DNA of 12,154 nucleotides, taken from the NCBI GenBank assembly GCA_905373605.1, contig CAJPTO010000075.1, positions 1 through 12,154 on the forward strand, in the 5' to 3' direction. A model generated the notes under the pieces. That model was not told where the DNA came from and ran no database searches. It saw nothing but the letters and a program-made list of their open reading frames with translations. Each line of letters opens with the position of its first letter. The stretch's first letter is position 1. Source of the DNA: an uncultured Prevotella sp. GTDB lineage: Bacteria; Bacteroidota; Bacteroidia; Bacteroidales; Bacteroidaceae. A program made the translations under genes and the position numbers. Positions 1 to 6,181 of the stretch are shown here, piece by piece.

Positions 1-644
1 GTGTAATCCCACTCCTTCACAGCGCGCCAGTCCATCGAGTCGCGGCTCATGTTGCGTATCACATCCTCGGCATCGTACATCCATCCTTGTTCTACATAAG
101 TCTTTGCGAGCCACGCTTGTGCCTTGGCATAGATGTGTGGTTGGGTGCGATAAAGGCGCGACATGTAGGCGAATGTGCTTGCAGCCTGGTCGAAGTCGCC
201 TTTATGAAACTGCGAACGCCCCATCAGTATCCACACGCGCCACATGAAAGGATTGTATTCGCGGCGGTTCAGCCATTCGATGTCGCTCTGTGTCTTTCGC
301 CTTTTCTTATCCCACGTGGGCCTTCGCTTGATGCTGTGCAGCTGTATGGCTTTTTCGCTTTTGAGAATGGCGCGCTCAAAGTTGCCCTTTCCCAGTTCTT
401 TGCTTCCTTTATTAGATACGGTGTAGAGGGGCAGCAGTTCGGTGTAGTTGTCCCGGTTGCCGTTTTCTTTCTCCAACATGCCGTCAATGTAGGCCATGTT
501 CCCATTGTAATAAACGTTGTAACGCGTGTTGAACGACTGCCACCAGCGGCTGCGTGCCGTGTTCTTACTGGCCGAACAGGCAGCGAGCAGCAACGCAAGG
601 GCGAGCCACAACGTGAGGCGATATGTGCGTTTAGAGGGTTTCAA
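1..644 (-). CDS. TPR lipoprotein, PorW/SprE-like (N-terminal part, runs off left edge)
   Basis: The first 214 residues are present; the gene continues beyond position 1. No ATG is available before the signal peptide. The only usable start I find is TTG at 644-642, giving MKPSKRTYRL, then a hydrophobic stretch and the lipobox LAAC with Cys23 as the predicted acylation site, so this is a signal-peptidase-II lipoprotein. An in-frame stop lies at 665-663, so the gene cannot start further upstream. After the lipobox comes RWWQSFNTRYNVYYNG (33-48), which resembles the start of the PorW/SprE proteins, periplasmic TPR lipoproteins of the type IX secretion and gliding apparatus. Helical repeat-like segments follow: ELGKGNFERAILKSEKAI (84-101) and MGRSQFHKGDFDQAASTFAY (141-160) look like tetratricopeptide repeats. 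The start overlaps the 3' end of the metal permease by 14 nt, so the two are probably co-transcribed and coupled. The lipoprotein assignment is firm. The PorW/SprE name rests on recalled family similarity; some Bacteroidetes without T9SS may carry related TPR lipoproteins. Confidence 0.8.
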   Translation of the reverse strand, partial: MKPSKRTYRLTLWLALALLLAACSASKNTARSRWWQSFNTRYNVYYNGNMAYIDGMLEKENGNRDNYTELLPLYTVSNKGSKELGKGNFERAILKSEKAIQLHSIKRRPTWDKKRRKTQSDIEWLNRREYNPFMWRVWILMGRSQFHKGDFDQAASTFAYMSRLYRTQPHIYAKAQAWLAKTYVEQGWMYDAEDVIRNMSRDSMDWRAVKEWDY

Positions 645-1458
645 GTTGGCGTTGGCGTTTTTTTATGACGATGTTGCCTACCTTCAACACGAGGTAGACA
701 AGAATGCTCACGAAGATGATGGATGCTCCCGAGGGCACGTTGAGGGCGTAAGAGAGGCCCAGGCCCATCAGGCAGTCGGCCCAACCGATGAGGATGCTCC
801 ACACAATCATGCGTTTGAAGTTGCGTGTTAGCACGTTGGCCGACATCTGTGGGATGGTAAGTAGGCTGATGCTAAGCACAATGCCCACCATGCGAAGCGT
901 GCCTACGATGGTCATGGCTATGAGAGCCATCATGAGATACTCCACAAAAGCCACGGGAAGGCGTTGCGAACGGGCGAAGTCGGCATCGAAAGCCACGCTC
1001 AATATTGTGCGGTAGAGCAGTGCGAACACCACGGCTACCACCACAAGCAGCACGAAGAGCAGCCACAAGTCGGGCTGGCTGATGGTGAGGATGCTGCCGA
1101 AAAGGAACGAAGGAAGGTCGGGCATGAAGCCAGGTGAGAGGAAACAGCAGATAATGCCTAGGCTCATGCCGAAGGTCCAAAACACGGCAATGGCGGAATC
1201 TTCGCGCACATCGCCTCTTCGCGACATCCATTGCACGCCGAAAGCACTGAGAACAGAGAACACCAAGGCCGAGAGTATGGGGTTGATGCCTAAGAATACG
1301 CCTAGCCCGATGCCGCCAAATGAGGCATGTGTGATGCCGCCGCTGATGAACACCAGCCGCCTTGTGACGATGTATGTGCCGATAAACCCGCACAGCACAC
1401 TGGCTAAGAGCGAGCCTAGGAGGGCGTTCTGAAAGAAGGAGTATTCTAATATGTTCAT
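631..1458 (-). CDS. ZnuB-type metal ABC transporter permease
   Basis: Complete 275-residue integral membrane protein of the ABC-3 family (ZnuB/MntB/TroC type), the inner-membrane subunit that moves Zn, Mn or Fe delivered by a periplasmic binding protein. About eight hydrophobic segments span the chain. Family-typical stretches are GTYIVTRRLVFISGGITHAS (27-46), the acidic region SRRGDVREDSAI (79-90) and GTLRMVGIVLSISLLTIPQM (186-205). The usual family length is about 260-300, so it is full size. The metal specificity cannot be read from the sequence. The ATPase subunit normally encoded next to it is not in the window: upstream of the ATG lies only a repeat-filled gap, and beyond that the unrelated aroA operon. 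Downstream it overlaps the TPR lipoprotein by 14 nt. I find no TAnnTTTG promoter just upstream of the start. Confidence 0.93.
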   Translation of the reverse strand: MNILEYSFFQNALLGSLLASVLCGFIGTYIVTRRLVFISGGITHASFGGIGLGVFLGINPILSALVFSVLSAFGVQWMSRRGDVREDSAIAVFWTFGMSLGIICCFLSPGFMPDLPSFLFGSILTISQPDLWLLFVLLVVVAVVFALLYRTILSVAFDADFARSQRLPVAFVEYLMMALIAMTIVGTLRMVGIVLSISLLTIPQMSANVLTRNFKRMIVWSILIGWADCLMGLGLSYALNVPSGASIIFVSILVYLVLKVGNIVIKKRQRQLETL

Positions 1459-1522
1459 TCAAAAAATCTGTTTCACACTTATTTGTTGGACGCAAGGGGC
1501 TGCGCTTTGCGGGGTGTTGCGT

Positions 1523-1778
1523 GGGCTTCGCCAGTTGACTAGTTGACCAGTTAACGAGTTGACAAGGGCTTCGCTAGTTGACGAGTTAACAAGTTGACAA
1601 GTTAACAAGGGTTTCGCCAGTTGACTGGTTGACCAGTTAACGAGTTAACGAGGGCTTCGCCAGTTGACTAGTTGACCAGTTAACGAGTTAACAAGGGCTT
1701 CGCCAGTTGACAAGCTGACTAGTTAACGAGTTAGCGGGAGCGATACTTGTAGACTTGTTGACAAATTGACGAGGTCGT
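1523..1778 (+). repeat. 43-bp tandem repeat array, block 1 (six units)
   Basis: Units start at 1532, 1575, 1618, 1661, 1704 and 1747. Each unit has four octamers of consensus NAGTTRAC followed by an 11-bp linker, usually AAGGGCTTCGC, so 4 x 8 + 11 = 43 bp. A copy of the linker also precedes the first unit (1523-1531). The typical octamer order is CAGTTGAC, TAGTTGAC, CAGTTAAC, GAGTTAAC. The fifth unit has a changed linker (GGGAGCGATAC). The sixth (1747-1778) is degenerate but keeps the 8-bp and 43-bp register. The unit at 1618 can form a hairpin over 1620-1641: two 10-nt arms, nine Watson-Crick pairs plus one G-U, and a TG loop. Confidence 0.97.
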
Positions 1779-1851
1779 GGCCCCAAAAAGACTTGCTCTT
1801 GGAAAGAACAACCTTTGCATGAGGACGCGTATTTCCACCATCTTTGCCTAT

Positions 1852-1977
1852 TACCAACGGCCGGTATTCACACTACCAGCGGCTGGTAGCCTTGATACCA
1901 CCGACTGGTAGCCACATTACCATCATCTGGTAGCCACACTACCAGCAACTGGTATCAACAGTACCAGCGGCATGGTA
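1852..1977. repeat. Six TACCA-N5-TGGTA palindromes at exact 22-bp spacing
   Basis: Left half-sites TACCA start at 1852, 1874, 1896, 1918, 1940 and 1962, so the period is exactly 22 bp every time. The right half-site TGGTA follows after 5 bp in copies 2 to 5. The first copy has CGGTA and the last has a 6-bp centre. The centres vary (ACGGC, GCGGC, CCGAC, TCATC, GCAAC, GCGGCA), and the 7-bp spacers are partly conserved (GCCACAC-like). Conserved half-sites with free centres and a spacing near two helical turns resemble a row of dimer binding sites on one DNA face. A chain of small RNA hairpins is the alternative. Confidence 0.95.
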
Positions 1978-2033
1978 CGGATAAGAATGTGCTAACTAGC
2001 TGGCAAGAGAAGTGATAAATCAATTCTTTGAGC

Positions 2034-2366
2034 CAGTTGACAAGTTCACCAGTTAACGAGTTAACAAGGGCTTTGCCAGTTGACTGGTTGACCAGTTAAC
2101 GAGTTAACACGGGCTTCGCCAGTTGACAAGTTCACCAGTTAACGAGTTAACACGGGCTTCGCCAGTTGACACGTTGACCAGTTTACGAGTTAACACGGGC
2201 TTCGCCAGTTGACAAGTTGACCAGTTTACGAGTTAACAAGGGCTTCGCCAGTTGACTAGTTGACCAGTTGACGAGTTAACAAGGGCTTTGTCAGTTGACA
2301 AGTTCACCAGTTAGCGAGTTGACAAGGGCGATGTCAGTTGACAAATTGACCCATTAGCGAGTTAAT
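2034..2366 (+). repeat. 43-bp tandem repeat array, block 2 (eight units)
   Basis: Units start at 2034, 2077, 2120, 2163, 2206, 2249, 2292 and 2335, all exactly 43 bp apart, with the same four-octamer plus 11-bp linker structure as block 1. Variants unlike block 1 include AAGTTCAC as second octamer (units 1, 3 and 7), CAGTTTAC as third (units 4 and 5) and the linker ACGGGCTTCGC (units 2 to 4). The last unit is degenerate (AAATTGAC, CCATTAGC, GAGTTAAT), as the edge unit of block 1 is. The unit at 2077 carries the same 22-nt hairpin as block 1 (2079-2100). Block 2 is not in 43-bp register with block 1. Confidence 0.97.
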
Positions 2367-2377
2367 GCATGGGCCTG

Positions 2378-2779
2378 TTAGGCCGTCTTGGTGTCGTTGA
2401 TAACCATAATCACCTCGTCTTTCAGCTGGTTTGGCAGGTTTATTTGGCGCAGAATAAGGCTGCGATTCCATCCGCTAACATCACTGGGCTGCATGGTGTA
2501 GAACACCTCGGCAAACTCTTCAGCCTCGCTGTCGGTATAGTCGTCCGAGTCTCTTCCTCGGTATTTGTCCAGTTCTTCGTCGTCGTAATATTCCACATCG
2601 CGCACAGCAGCCTCCAGCATACAGTCGTGTTGGCATCGTTCGTCTTCGCCCGAGCAAGTGGCGCACGATGCATTGTCGGCCTTGACCACATCAGGCTCGT
2701 TCGCGTTTTTGTGCGCGAACAGTCCCAACACGGCCGCAAATATTGCTAAGCCCAGCAAGGCCAACAGTAGTATGTGCAT
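2378..2779 (-). CDS. Small membrane-anchored acidic protein with a four-cysteine cluster, unknown function
   Basis: I do not recognise this 133-residue protein. Residues 3-22 form one strongly hydrophobic segment with no clear cleavage site, suggesting an N-terminal anchor. It is followed by CATCSGEDERCQHDC (39-53), spaced C-x2-C-x6-C-x3-C. The spacing could hold a metal or Fe-S centre, or two disulfides if the domain is outside the cytoplasm. Residues 61-91 are rich in Asp, Glu and Tyr (for example YYDDEELDKY). The C-terminal third looks more like a folded domain (SGWNRSLILRQINLPNQL, 102-119). The gene starts 3 nt after the aroA stop codon, so it is surely in the aroA operon and probably translationally coupled. 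That position does not reveal a function in shikimate metabolism. Base composition and codon use look like those of the neighbours. Confidence 0.8.
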   Translation of the reverse strand: MHILLLALLGLAIFAAVLGLFAHKNANEPDVVKADNASCATCSGEDERCQHDCMLEAAVRDVEYYDDEELDKYRGRDSDDYTDSEAEEFAEVFYTMQPSDVSGWNRSLILRQINLPNQLKDEVIMVINDTKTA

Positions 2780-2782
2780 TGT

Positions 2783-4030
2783 CTATGTCTCTTTTATTTC
2801 AAATCCCGACTCTCGAAGGTCGCTCCAAAACTGCGGATACGACTTACTTACCACGCCGGGTTGGTTTATTTTCACTTCCTTATTAACCAAGGCCACGGGC
2901 GCAAAGGCCAATGCCATGCGGTGATCTTCGTAGGTGTCGAAGGCCTCGCCTGAAGGTCGGCACCGCATTCCGTCCCAAGCCAGCTCGCCTTCTGCCATCT
3001 CGCGCAGCACAACCCCCAGCTTGGCCATTTCTTTTTTTAGGGCCTCAATGCGGTCTGTTTCTTTTATTCGTAGGCTCGAAAGGCCTTTGAAGTGGAAAGG
3101 CACGCCCATCATGGCGCATGTCACGACGAGCGTTTGCGCCAAGTCGGGCGAGTTCACGAAGTCGTATTCCAGCTTGGGCAGCCTTGTTCGCAGCTTTTTG
3201 AGCGTCACTTTGGTAAGTTCTCCTGCTGCATGCTTTGAGAAGATGGTCTTAACGCCAAGCAAAGAGAAGATGTGCCGCACAACGGAGTCGCCCTGTTTGG
3301 AGCTTTCGCTCAGCCCTTCAAGCTCAACCGTCGTTTCTGGATCTTGGCTCAACGCCACCATCTCGTACCAATAGGATGCCGCACTCCAATCGCTTTCGAT
3401 GCTGTATTGCCGCGGTTTGTATTGCCCCGGCTTCACACTGATGGCGTCGATGTCGGTCCATTCGGCCTTAGCACCATATTCGCGCATCATGCAGAGCGTG
3501 AGATCGATGTAAGGGCGCGATGCAATTTGGCCGGTCATCTTCAGTTCCAGCCCCTTTTTCAGCGAAGGGGCAATCATCAGCAATGCCGAAATGAATTGCG
3601 AGCTGATGCCGCCTGGCATCTCCACGCGCCCCCCTTCCAGCGGTTTCCCGTAGATGCGTATGGGCGGATAGCCCTCCTTGGCCTCGTATTCTATACGTGC
3701 GCCGAGGTATCTCAGTGCGTCCACGAGGGGTTTTATGGGGCGTTGGCGCATGCGTTGCGTTCCTGTGAGGGTGTGTTCGCCCTTGCGGCAACTCAGGAAG
3801 GCGGCCATAAACCGCATGGCAGTGCCTGCAGCGCGCACGTCAATGTTTTTCGGCATGTCGGTAAGCGCACGCACCATGACGCGAGTGTCGTCACAATTCG
3901 ATAGATTCTGCGGCAGAGAAGAACTGCCAGACAGGGCATGCATGATGAGAGCCCTGTTGCTTATGCTTTTCGAGGCAGGGAGTGTGACCTCCACTCTTAG
4001 CCTTTCGGGGGCAACGATTGTATATTGCAT
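2783..4030 (-). CDS. aroA: 3-phosphoshikimate 1-carboxyvinyltransferase (EPSP synthase)
   Basis: This cytoplasmic enzyme of the shikimate pathway joins shikimate-3-phosphate and phosphoenolpyruvate to give EPSP, the precursor of chorismate and the aromatic amino acids. Its 415 residues are close to the usual length (about 410-430). Visible motifs are LPASKSISNRALI (17-29, with the substrate-binding Lys21), GTAMRF (69-74), RMRQRPIKPLVDALR (93-107), SSQFISALLM (143-152), ESDWSAASYW (212-221, with the conserved Asp), RIKETDRIEAL (321-331) and DHRMALAFA (369-377). All expected active-site motifs are present, so it should be active. In the glyphosate/PEP loop, the residue matching E. coli Pro101 is Phe74. 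The ATG lies about 28 nt downstream of a well-formed promoter, and the cysteine-cluster gene follows 3 nt after the stop. Confidence 0.97.
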   Translation of the reverse strand: MQYTIVAPERLRVEVTLPASKSISNRALIMHALSGSSSLPQNLSNCDDTRVMVRALTDMPKNIDVRAAGTAMRFMAAFLSCRKGEHTLTGTQRMRQRPIKPLVDALRYLGARIEYEAKEGYPPIRIYGKPLEGGRVEMPGGISSQFISALLMIAPSLKKGLELKMTGQIASRPYIDLTLCMMREYGAKAEWTDIDAISVKPGQYKPRQYSIESDWSAASYWYEMVALSQDPETTVELEGLSESSKQGDSVVRHIFSLLGVKTIFSKHAAGELTKVTLKKLRTRLPKLEYDFVNSPDLAQTLVVTCAMMGVPFHFKGLSSLRIKETDRIEALKKEMAKLGVVLREMAEGELAWDGMRCRPSGEAFDTYEDHRMALAFAPVALVNKEVKINQPGVVSKSYPQFWSDLRESGFEIKET

Positions 4031-4057
4031 ATATAATGATGTGCGATTAGGTTATTG

Positions 4058-4089
4058 CAAATTTAAGCATTATTATCGTGATGGGCAAA
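4058..4089 (-). promoter_or_regulatory. Bacteroidetes-type promoter for aroA
   Basis: Read on the minus strand, TTTG (4089-4086) is followed after 20 bp by TAAATTTG (4065-4058). This is an exact match to the known Bacteroidetes sigma-70 pattern TTTG / TAnnTTTG. The implied transcript start is near 4051, giving a leader of roughly 20 nt before the aroA ATG at 4030. Confidence 0.8.
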
Positions 4090-4300
4090 CGCGGAGCGTT
4101 AATTTTTTTAAGTGGCTCGCTTTTCGGCGGCCGTGTCAACCCTGCCTGCTTGTTTTTTCTGGATGTCGAACTTGCTTGGCGCACATGTCGAAAGCCACAT
4201 TGCCGTTCGCGCCCAAAGGCATTGCGAAGCAAACTACAACCTGCACAATCAGGCAAACTTATCTTTTTTAATATATATAATGTGTTTTTTACCCAATCCA

Positions 4301-4333
4301 TTGTCCTACTCTTCGATGTTTTTCGTAACTTTG
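4301..4333 (+). promoter_or_regulatory. Bacteroidetes-type promoter for purH
   Basis: TAACTTTG at 4326-4333 exactly matches the TAnnTTTG -7 element, and TTG at 4301-4303 lies 22 bp upstream as a slightly far -33 element. A transcript start near 4340 would leave about 24 nt before the purH ATG at 4364. The placement supports that ATG over upstream in-frame starts. Confidence 0.7.
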
Positions 4334-4363
4334 CAACTCGAATATCACAACTCAAACAGGTTT

Positions 4364-4966
4364 ATGACTGAAACAAAGAAGATTAGGACGGCACTCGTGT
4401 CCGTTTTCCACAAAGACGGACTCAATGAGCTGCTCGCCAAACTCAACGATGAGGGTGTTAGATTTCTGTCTACGGGAGGCACACGCCAGTTTATCGAAGA
4501 ACTGGGCTACGAATGTGGCGCAGTGGAAGACGTAACCGCTTACCCCTCCATCTTGGGCGGCAGGGTTAAAACCCTTCACCCTAAGGTGTTCGGAGGAATA
4601 CTGGCGCGCCGTGACAACCCCGAAGACCAAAATCAAATGAAACAATACCACATCGAGCCCATCGACTTGGTGGTTGTGGACCTCTATCCTTTCGAAGAAA
4701 CCGTTGCCACCGGCGCAAGCCAAGCCGACATCATCGAGAAAATTGACATTGGAGGCATTTCGCTCATCAGGGCGGGAGCGAAAAACTTCAACGATGTGGT
4801 GATTGTTCCCAGCAAAAACGAGTATGGCATGCTGCTAGACATACTGAATGCCAATGGCGCGAACACCACTTTGGAACAGCGGCGCGCCTTTGCCACACGC
4901 GCTTTCGGCGTGAGCAGCCACTACGACAAGGCCATACATGCCTGGTTTGAAGGCAGTGAGGGCTAA
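4364..4966 (+). CDS. purH: IMP cyclohydrolase, stand-alone N-terminal domain of PurH
   Basis: This catalyses the last step of purine synthesis, closing the ring of FAICAR to give IMP. Residues 1-200 match the MGS-like IMP cyclohydrolase half of bifunctional PurH: STGGT (36-40), GGRVKTLHPKVFGGIL (65-80, with the conserved Lys69), DLYPF (106-110) and IDIGGISLIRAGAKN (127-141, with Lys140). Typical PurH has about 510 residues, the remainder being AICAR transformylase. Here a stop follows FEGSEG at the domain boundary, and the 188 bp up to mreB contain no recognisable remnant of the second domain. It therefore looks like a genuine single-domain enzyme rather than a fresh frameshift. The transformylase step would need a separate gene elsewhere. 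The ATG at 4364 is chosen because the domain starts right there and a promoter lies just upstream. Confidence 0.92.
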   Translation: MTETKKIRTALVSVFHKDGLNELLAKLNDEGVRFLSTGGTRQFIEELGYECGAVEDVTAYPSILGGRVKTLHPKVFGGILARRDNPEDQNQMKQYHIEPIDLVVVDLYPFEETVATGASQADIIEKIDIGGISLIRAGAKNFNDVVIVPSKNEYGMLLDILNANGANTTLEQRRAFATRAFGVSSHYDKAIHAWFEGSEG

Positions 4967-5154
4967 AGCCAACGCAACGAACGAGCTGAACGGCACGATC
5001 GAACAAGATAAAAACGAGAAATAAAAGTATAACATAACACGGACTTACGACACGCCAAGTGCAACATCAGCTCGGCTAAGCTTGCCACTGGTGGCTTGAT
5101 GGCGATGAACAATGGCGGTGTGCTATGGTCCTATCAACAGAAAACAAAGAAGAC

Positions 5155-6177
5155 ATGGGATTTTTTTCTTTCATGCAAGAGATTGCTATGGACCTTGGAA
5201 CGGCCAACACCATCATTATCAGCGATGATAAGATTGTGGTTGACGAGCCGTCTGTGGTTGCGCTCGACAGAAGAACCGACAAGATGATTGCCGTGGGCGA
5301 ACGTGCGAAGCTGATGTACGAGAAAACGCACGAGAACATTCGAACTGTACGGCCACTGAGAGATGGCGTTATCGCCGACTTTACCGCTTGCGAGCAGATG
5401 ATGCGCGGGCTTATCAAGATGGTGCATACGGGTAGCCGCTTGTTCTCGCCTTCACTAAGGATGGTTATCGGCGTTCCCTCGGGTAGCACCGAAGTGGAAT
5501 TGCGCGCCGTTCGCGACTCGGCTGAACACGCCGACGGCCGCGATGTGTACCTTATCTTCGAACCTATGGCTGCTGCCATCGGCATCGGCATCGACGTTGA
5601 AGCACCCGAGGGAAACATGATTGTAGACATCGGCGGTGGTTCTACGGAGATTGCTGTCATTTCGCTGGGCGGCATCGTGTCGAACAACTCCATTCGCGTG
5701 GCTGGCGACGACCTTACCGCGGAAATTCAAGACTATATGAGCCGCCAACACAATGTGAAGGTGAGCGAACGCATGGCAGAACGCATCAAAATACACGTAG
5801 GCTCGGCCCTTACCGACCTTGGTGAGGAGGCTCCCGAAGACTATGTGGTGCACGGTCCTAACCGAATTACCGCCCTTCCAATGGAAGTGCCGGTGTGCTA
5901 CCAAGAAATAGCCCACTGCTTGGACAAAACAATTGCCAAGATTGAGAATGCCGTGCTCTCGGCTTTGGAGAACACGCCGCCCGAACTCTATGCCGACATC
6001 GTGAAGAATGGTATCTACCTAACTGGCGGCGGAGCTTTGCTGCGCGGACTAGACAGAAGACTGCAAGAAAAGATTAGCATCCCCTTCCATATCGCCGAAG
6101 ACCCATTGCACAGTGTGGCAAAGGGTGCTGGCATCGCATTGAAAAACGTAGAGCGGTTCTCGTTCCTCATGAGATAA
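5155..6177 (+). CDS. mreB: Rod shape-determining actin-like protein MreB
   Basis: A cytoplasmic ATP-binding actin homologue that forms filaments along the membrane and guides side-wall synthesis. Its 340 residues are the usual length. Visible actin-fold motifs are the phosphate-1 loop DLGTANT (13-19), GVPSGSTEVE (106-115), EPMAAAIG (136-143), the phosphate-2 loop VDIGGGSTEIAV (157-168), the adenosine motif LTGGGALLRGLD (289-300) and DPLHSVAKGAG (316-326). The ATG at 5155 gives MGFFSFMQEIAMDLGTANT, which fits the family start; an in-frame ATG at 5125 would add ten atypical residues. The start is followed by a run of seven T (5161-5167). mreC begins 4 nt after the stop. The 188 bp after purH show no TAnnTTTG element, so transcription may continue from purH or use a promoter I cannot recognise. 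Confidence 0.97.
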   Translation: MGFFSFMQEIAMDLGTANTIIISDDKIVVDEPSVVALDRRTDKMIAVGERAKLMYEKTHENIRTVRPLRDGVIADFTACEQMMRGLIKMVHTGSRLFSPSLRMVIGVPSGSTEVELRAVRDSAEHADGRDVYLIFEPMAAAIGIGIDVEAPEGNMIVDIGGGSTEIAVISLGGIVSNNSIRVAGDDLTAEIQDYMSRQHNVKVSERMAERIKIHVGSALTDLGEEAPEDYVVHGPNRITALPMEVPVCYQEIAHCLDKTIAKIENAVLSALENTPPELYADIVKNGIYLTGGGALLRGLDRRLQEKISIPFHIAEDPLHSVAKGAGIALKNVERFSFLMR

Positions 6178-6181
6178 GCGC

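Larger units (their letters stand above)
1459..2377. other. 919-bp gene-free repeat island between two minus-strand transcription units
   Basis: There is no credible coding region. The recurring TTGAC and TTAAC motifs put stop codons in all frames on the plus strand. The island holds repeat block 1 (1523-1778), a unique stretch (1779-1851), a cluster of spaced palindromes (1852-1977), a second unique stretch (1978-2033) and repeat block 2 (2034-2366). It begins about 64 bp from the permease start and ends 11 bp before the stop codon of the cysteine-cluster gene, so the repeats fill nearly the whole intergenic space. I see nothing recognisable in 1459-1522. Confidence 0.9.
4031..4363. other. 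Divergent intergenic region aroA/purH
   Basis: The 333 bp between the divergent aroA and purH starts hold a promoter at each end, described separately. Between them (4090-4300) are several T-rich runs (4101-4109, 4152-4159, 4264-4269) and an AT-rich stretch at 4269-4280. I see no RNA gene, no convincing purine riboswitch fold and no credible small gene. An open frame upstream of purH from 4112 has an atypical composition and precedes the promoter. Confidence 0.7.

Noticed and set aside
87..668. 193-codon plus-strand open frame at the left end
   Set aside because: It is antisense to the TPR lipoprotein, whose minus-strand frame has a lipobox and TPR-like segments. The plus-strand product shows no domain logic.
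1852..1977. Replication iterons or chromosome origin
   Set aside because: A 22-bp period is iteron-like, but there are no DnaA boxes (TTATCCACA), no replication initiator gene and a clearly chromosomal housekeeping context.
1523..2366. CRISPR array
   Set aside because: The repeats are contiguous with no unique spacers. The 22-bp palindrome row has only 7-bp partly conserved spacers, and no cas genes are present.
2372..2384. Hairpin GGCCT-GTT-AGGCC at the end of the cysteine-cluster gene, sharing an 11-nt core with 7071-7081
   Set aside because: An 11-nt match between two sites is expected by chance in 12 kb, and no T-tract follows, so I do not call a terminator family.
4112..4363. In-frame upstream extension of purH by 84 codons
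   Set aside because: The extension lies across the purH promoter, has no resemblance to PurH, and the family start is at the ATG at 4364.
5125..5154. Earlier in-frame ATG for mreB
   Set aside because: It adds ten residues not typical of MreB. The ATG at 5155 gives the family N-terminus.
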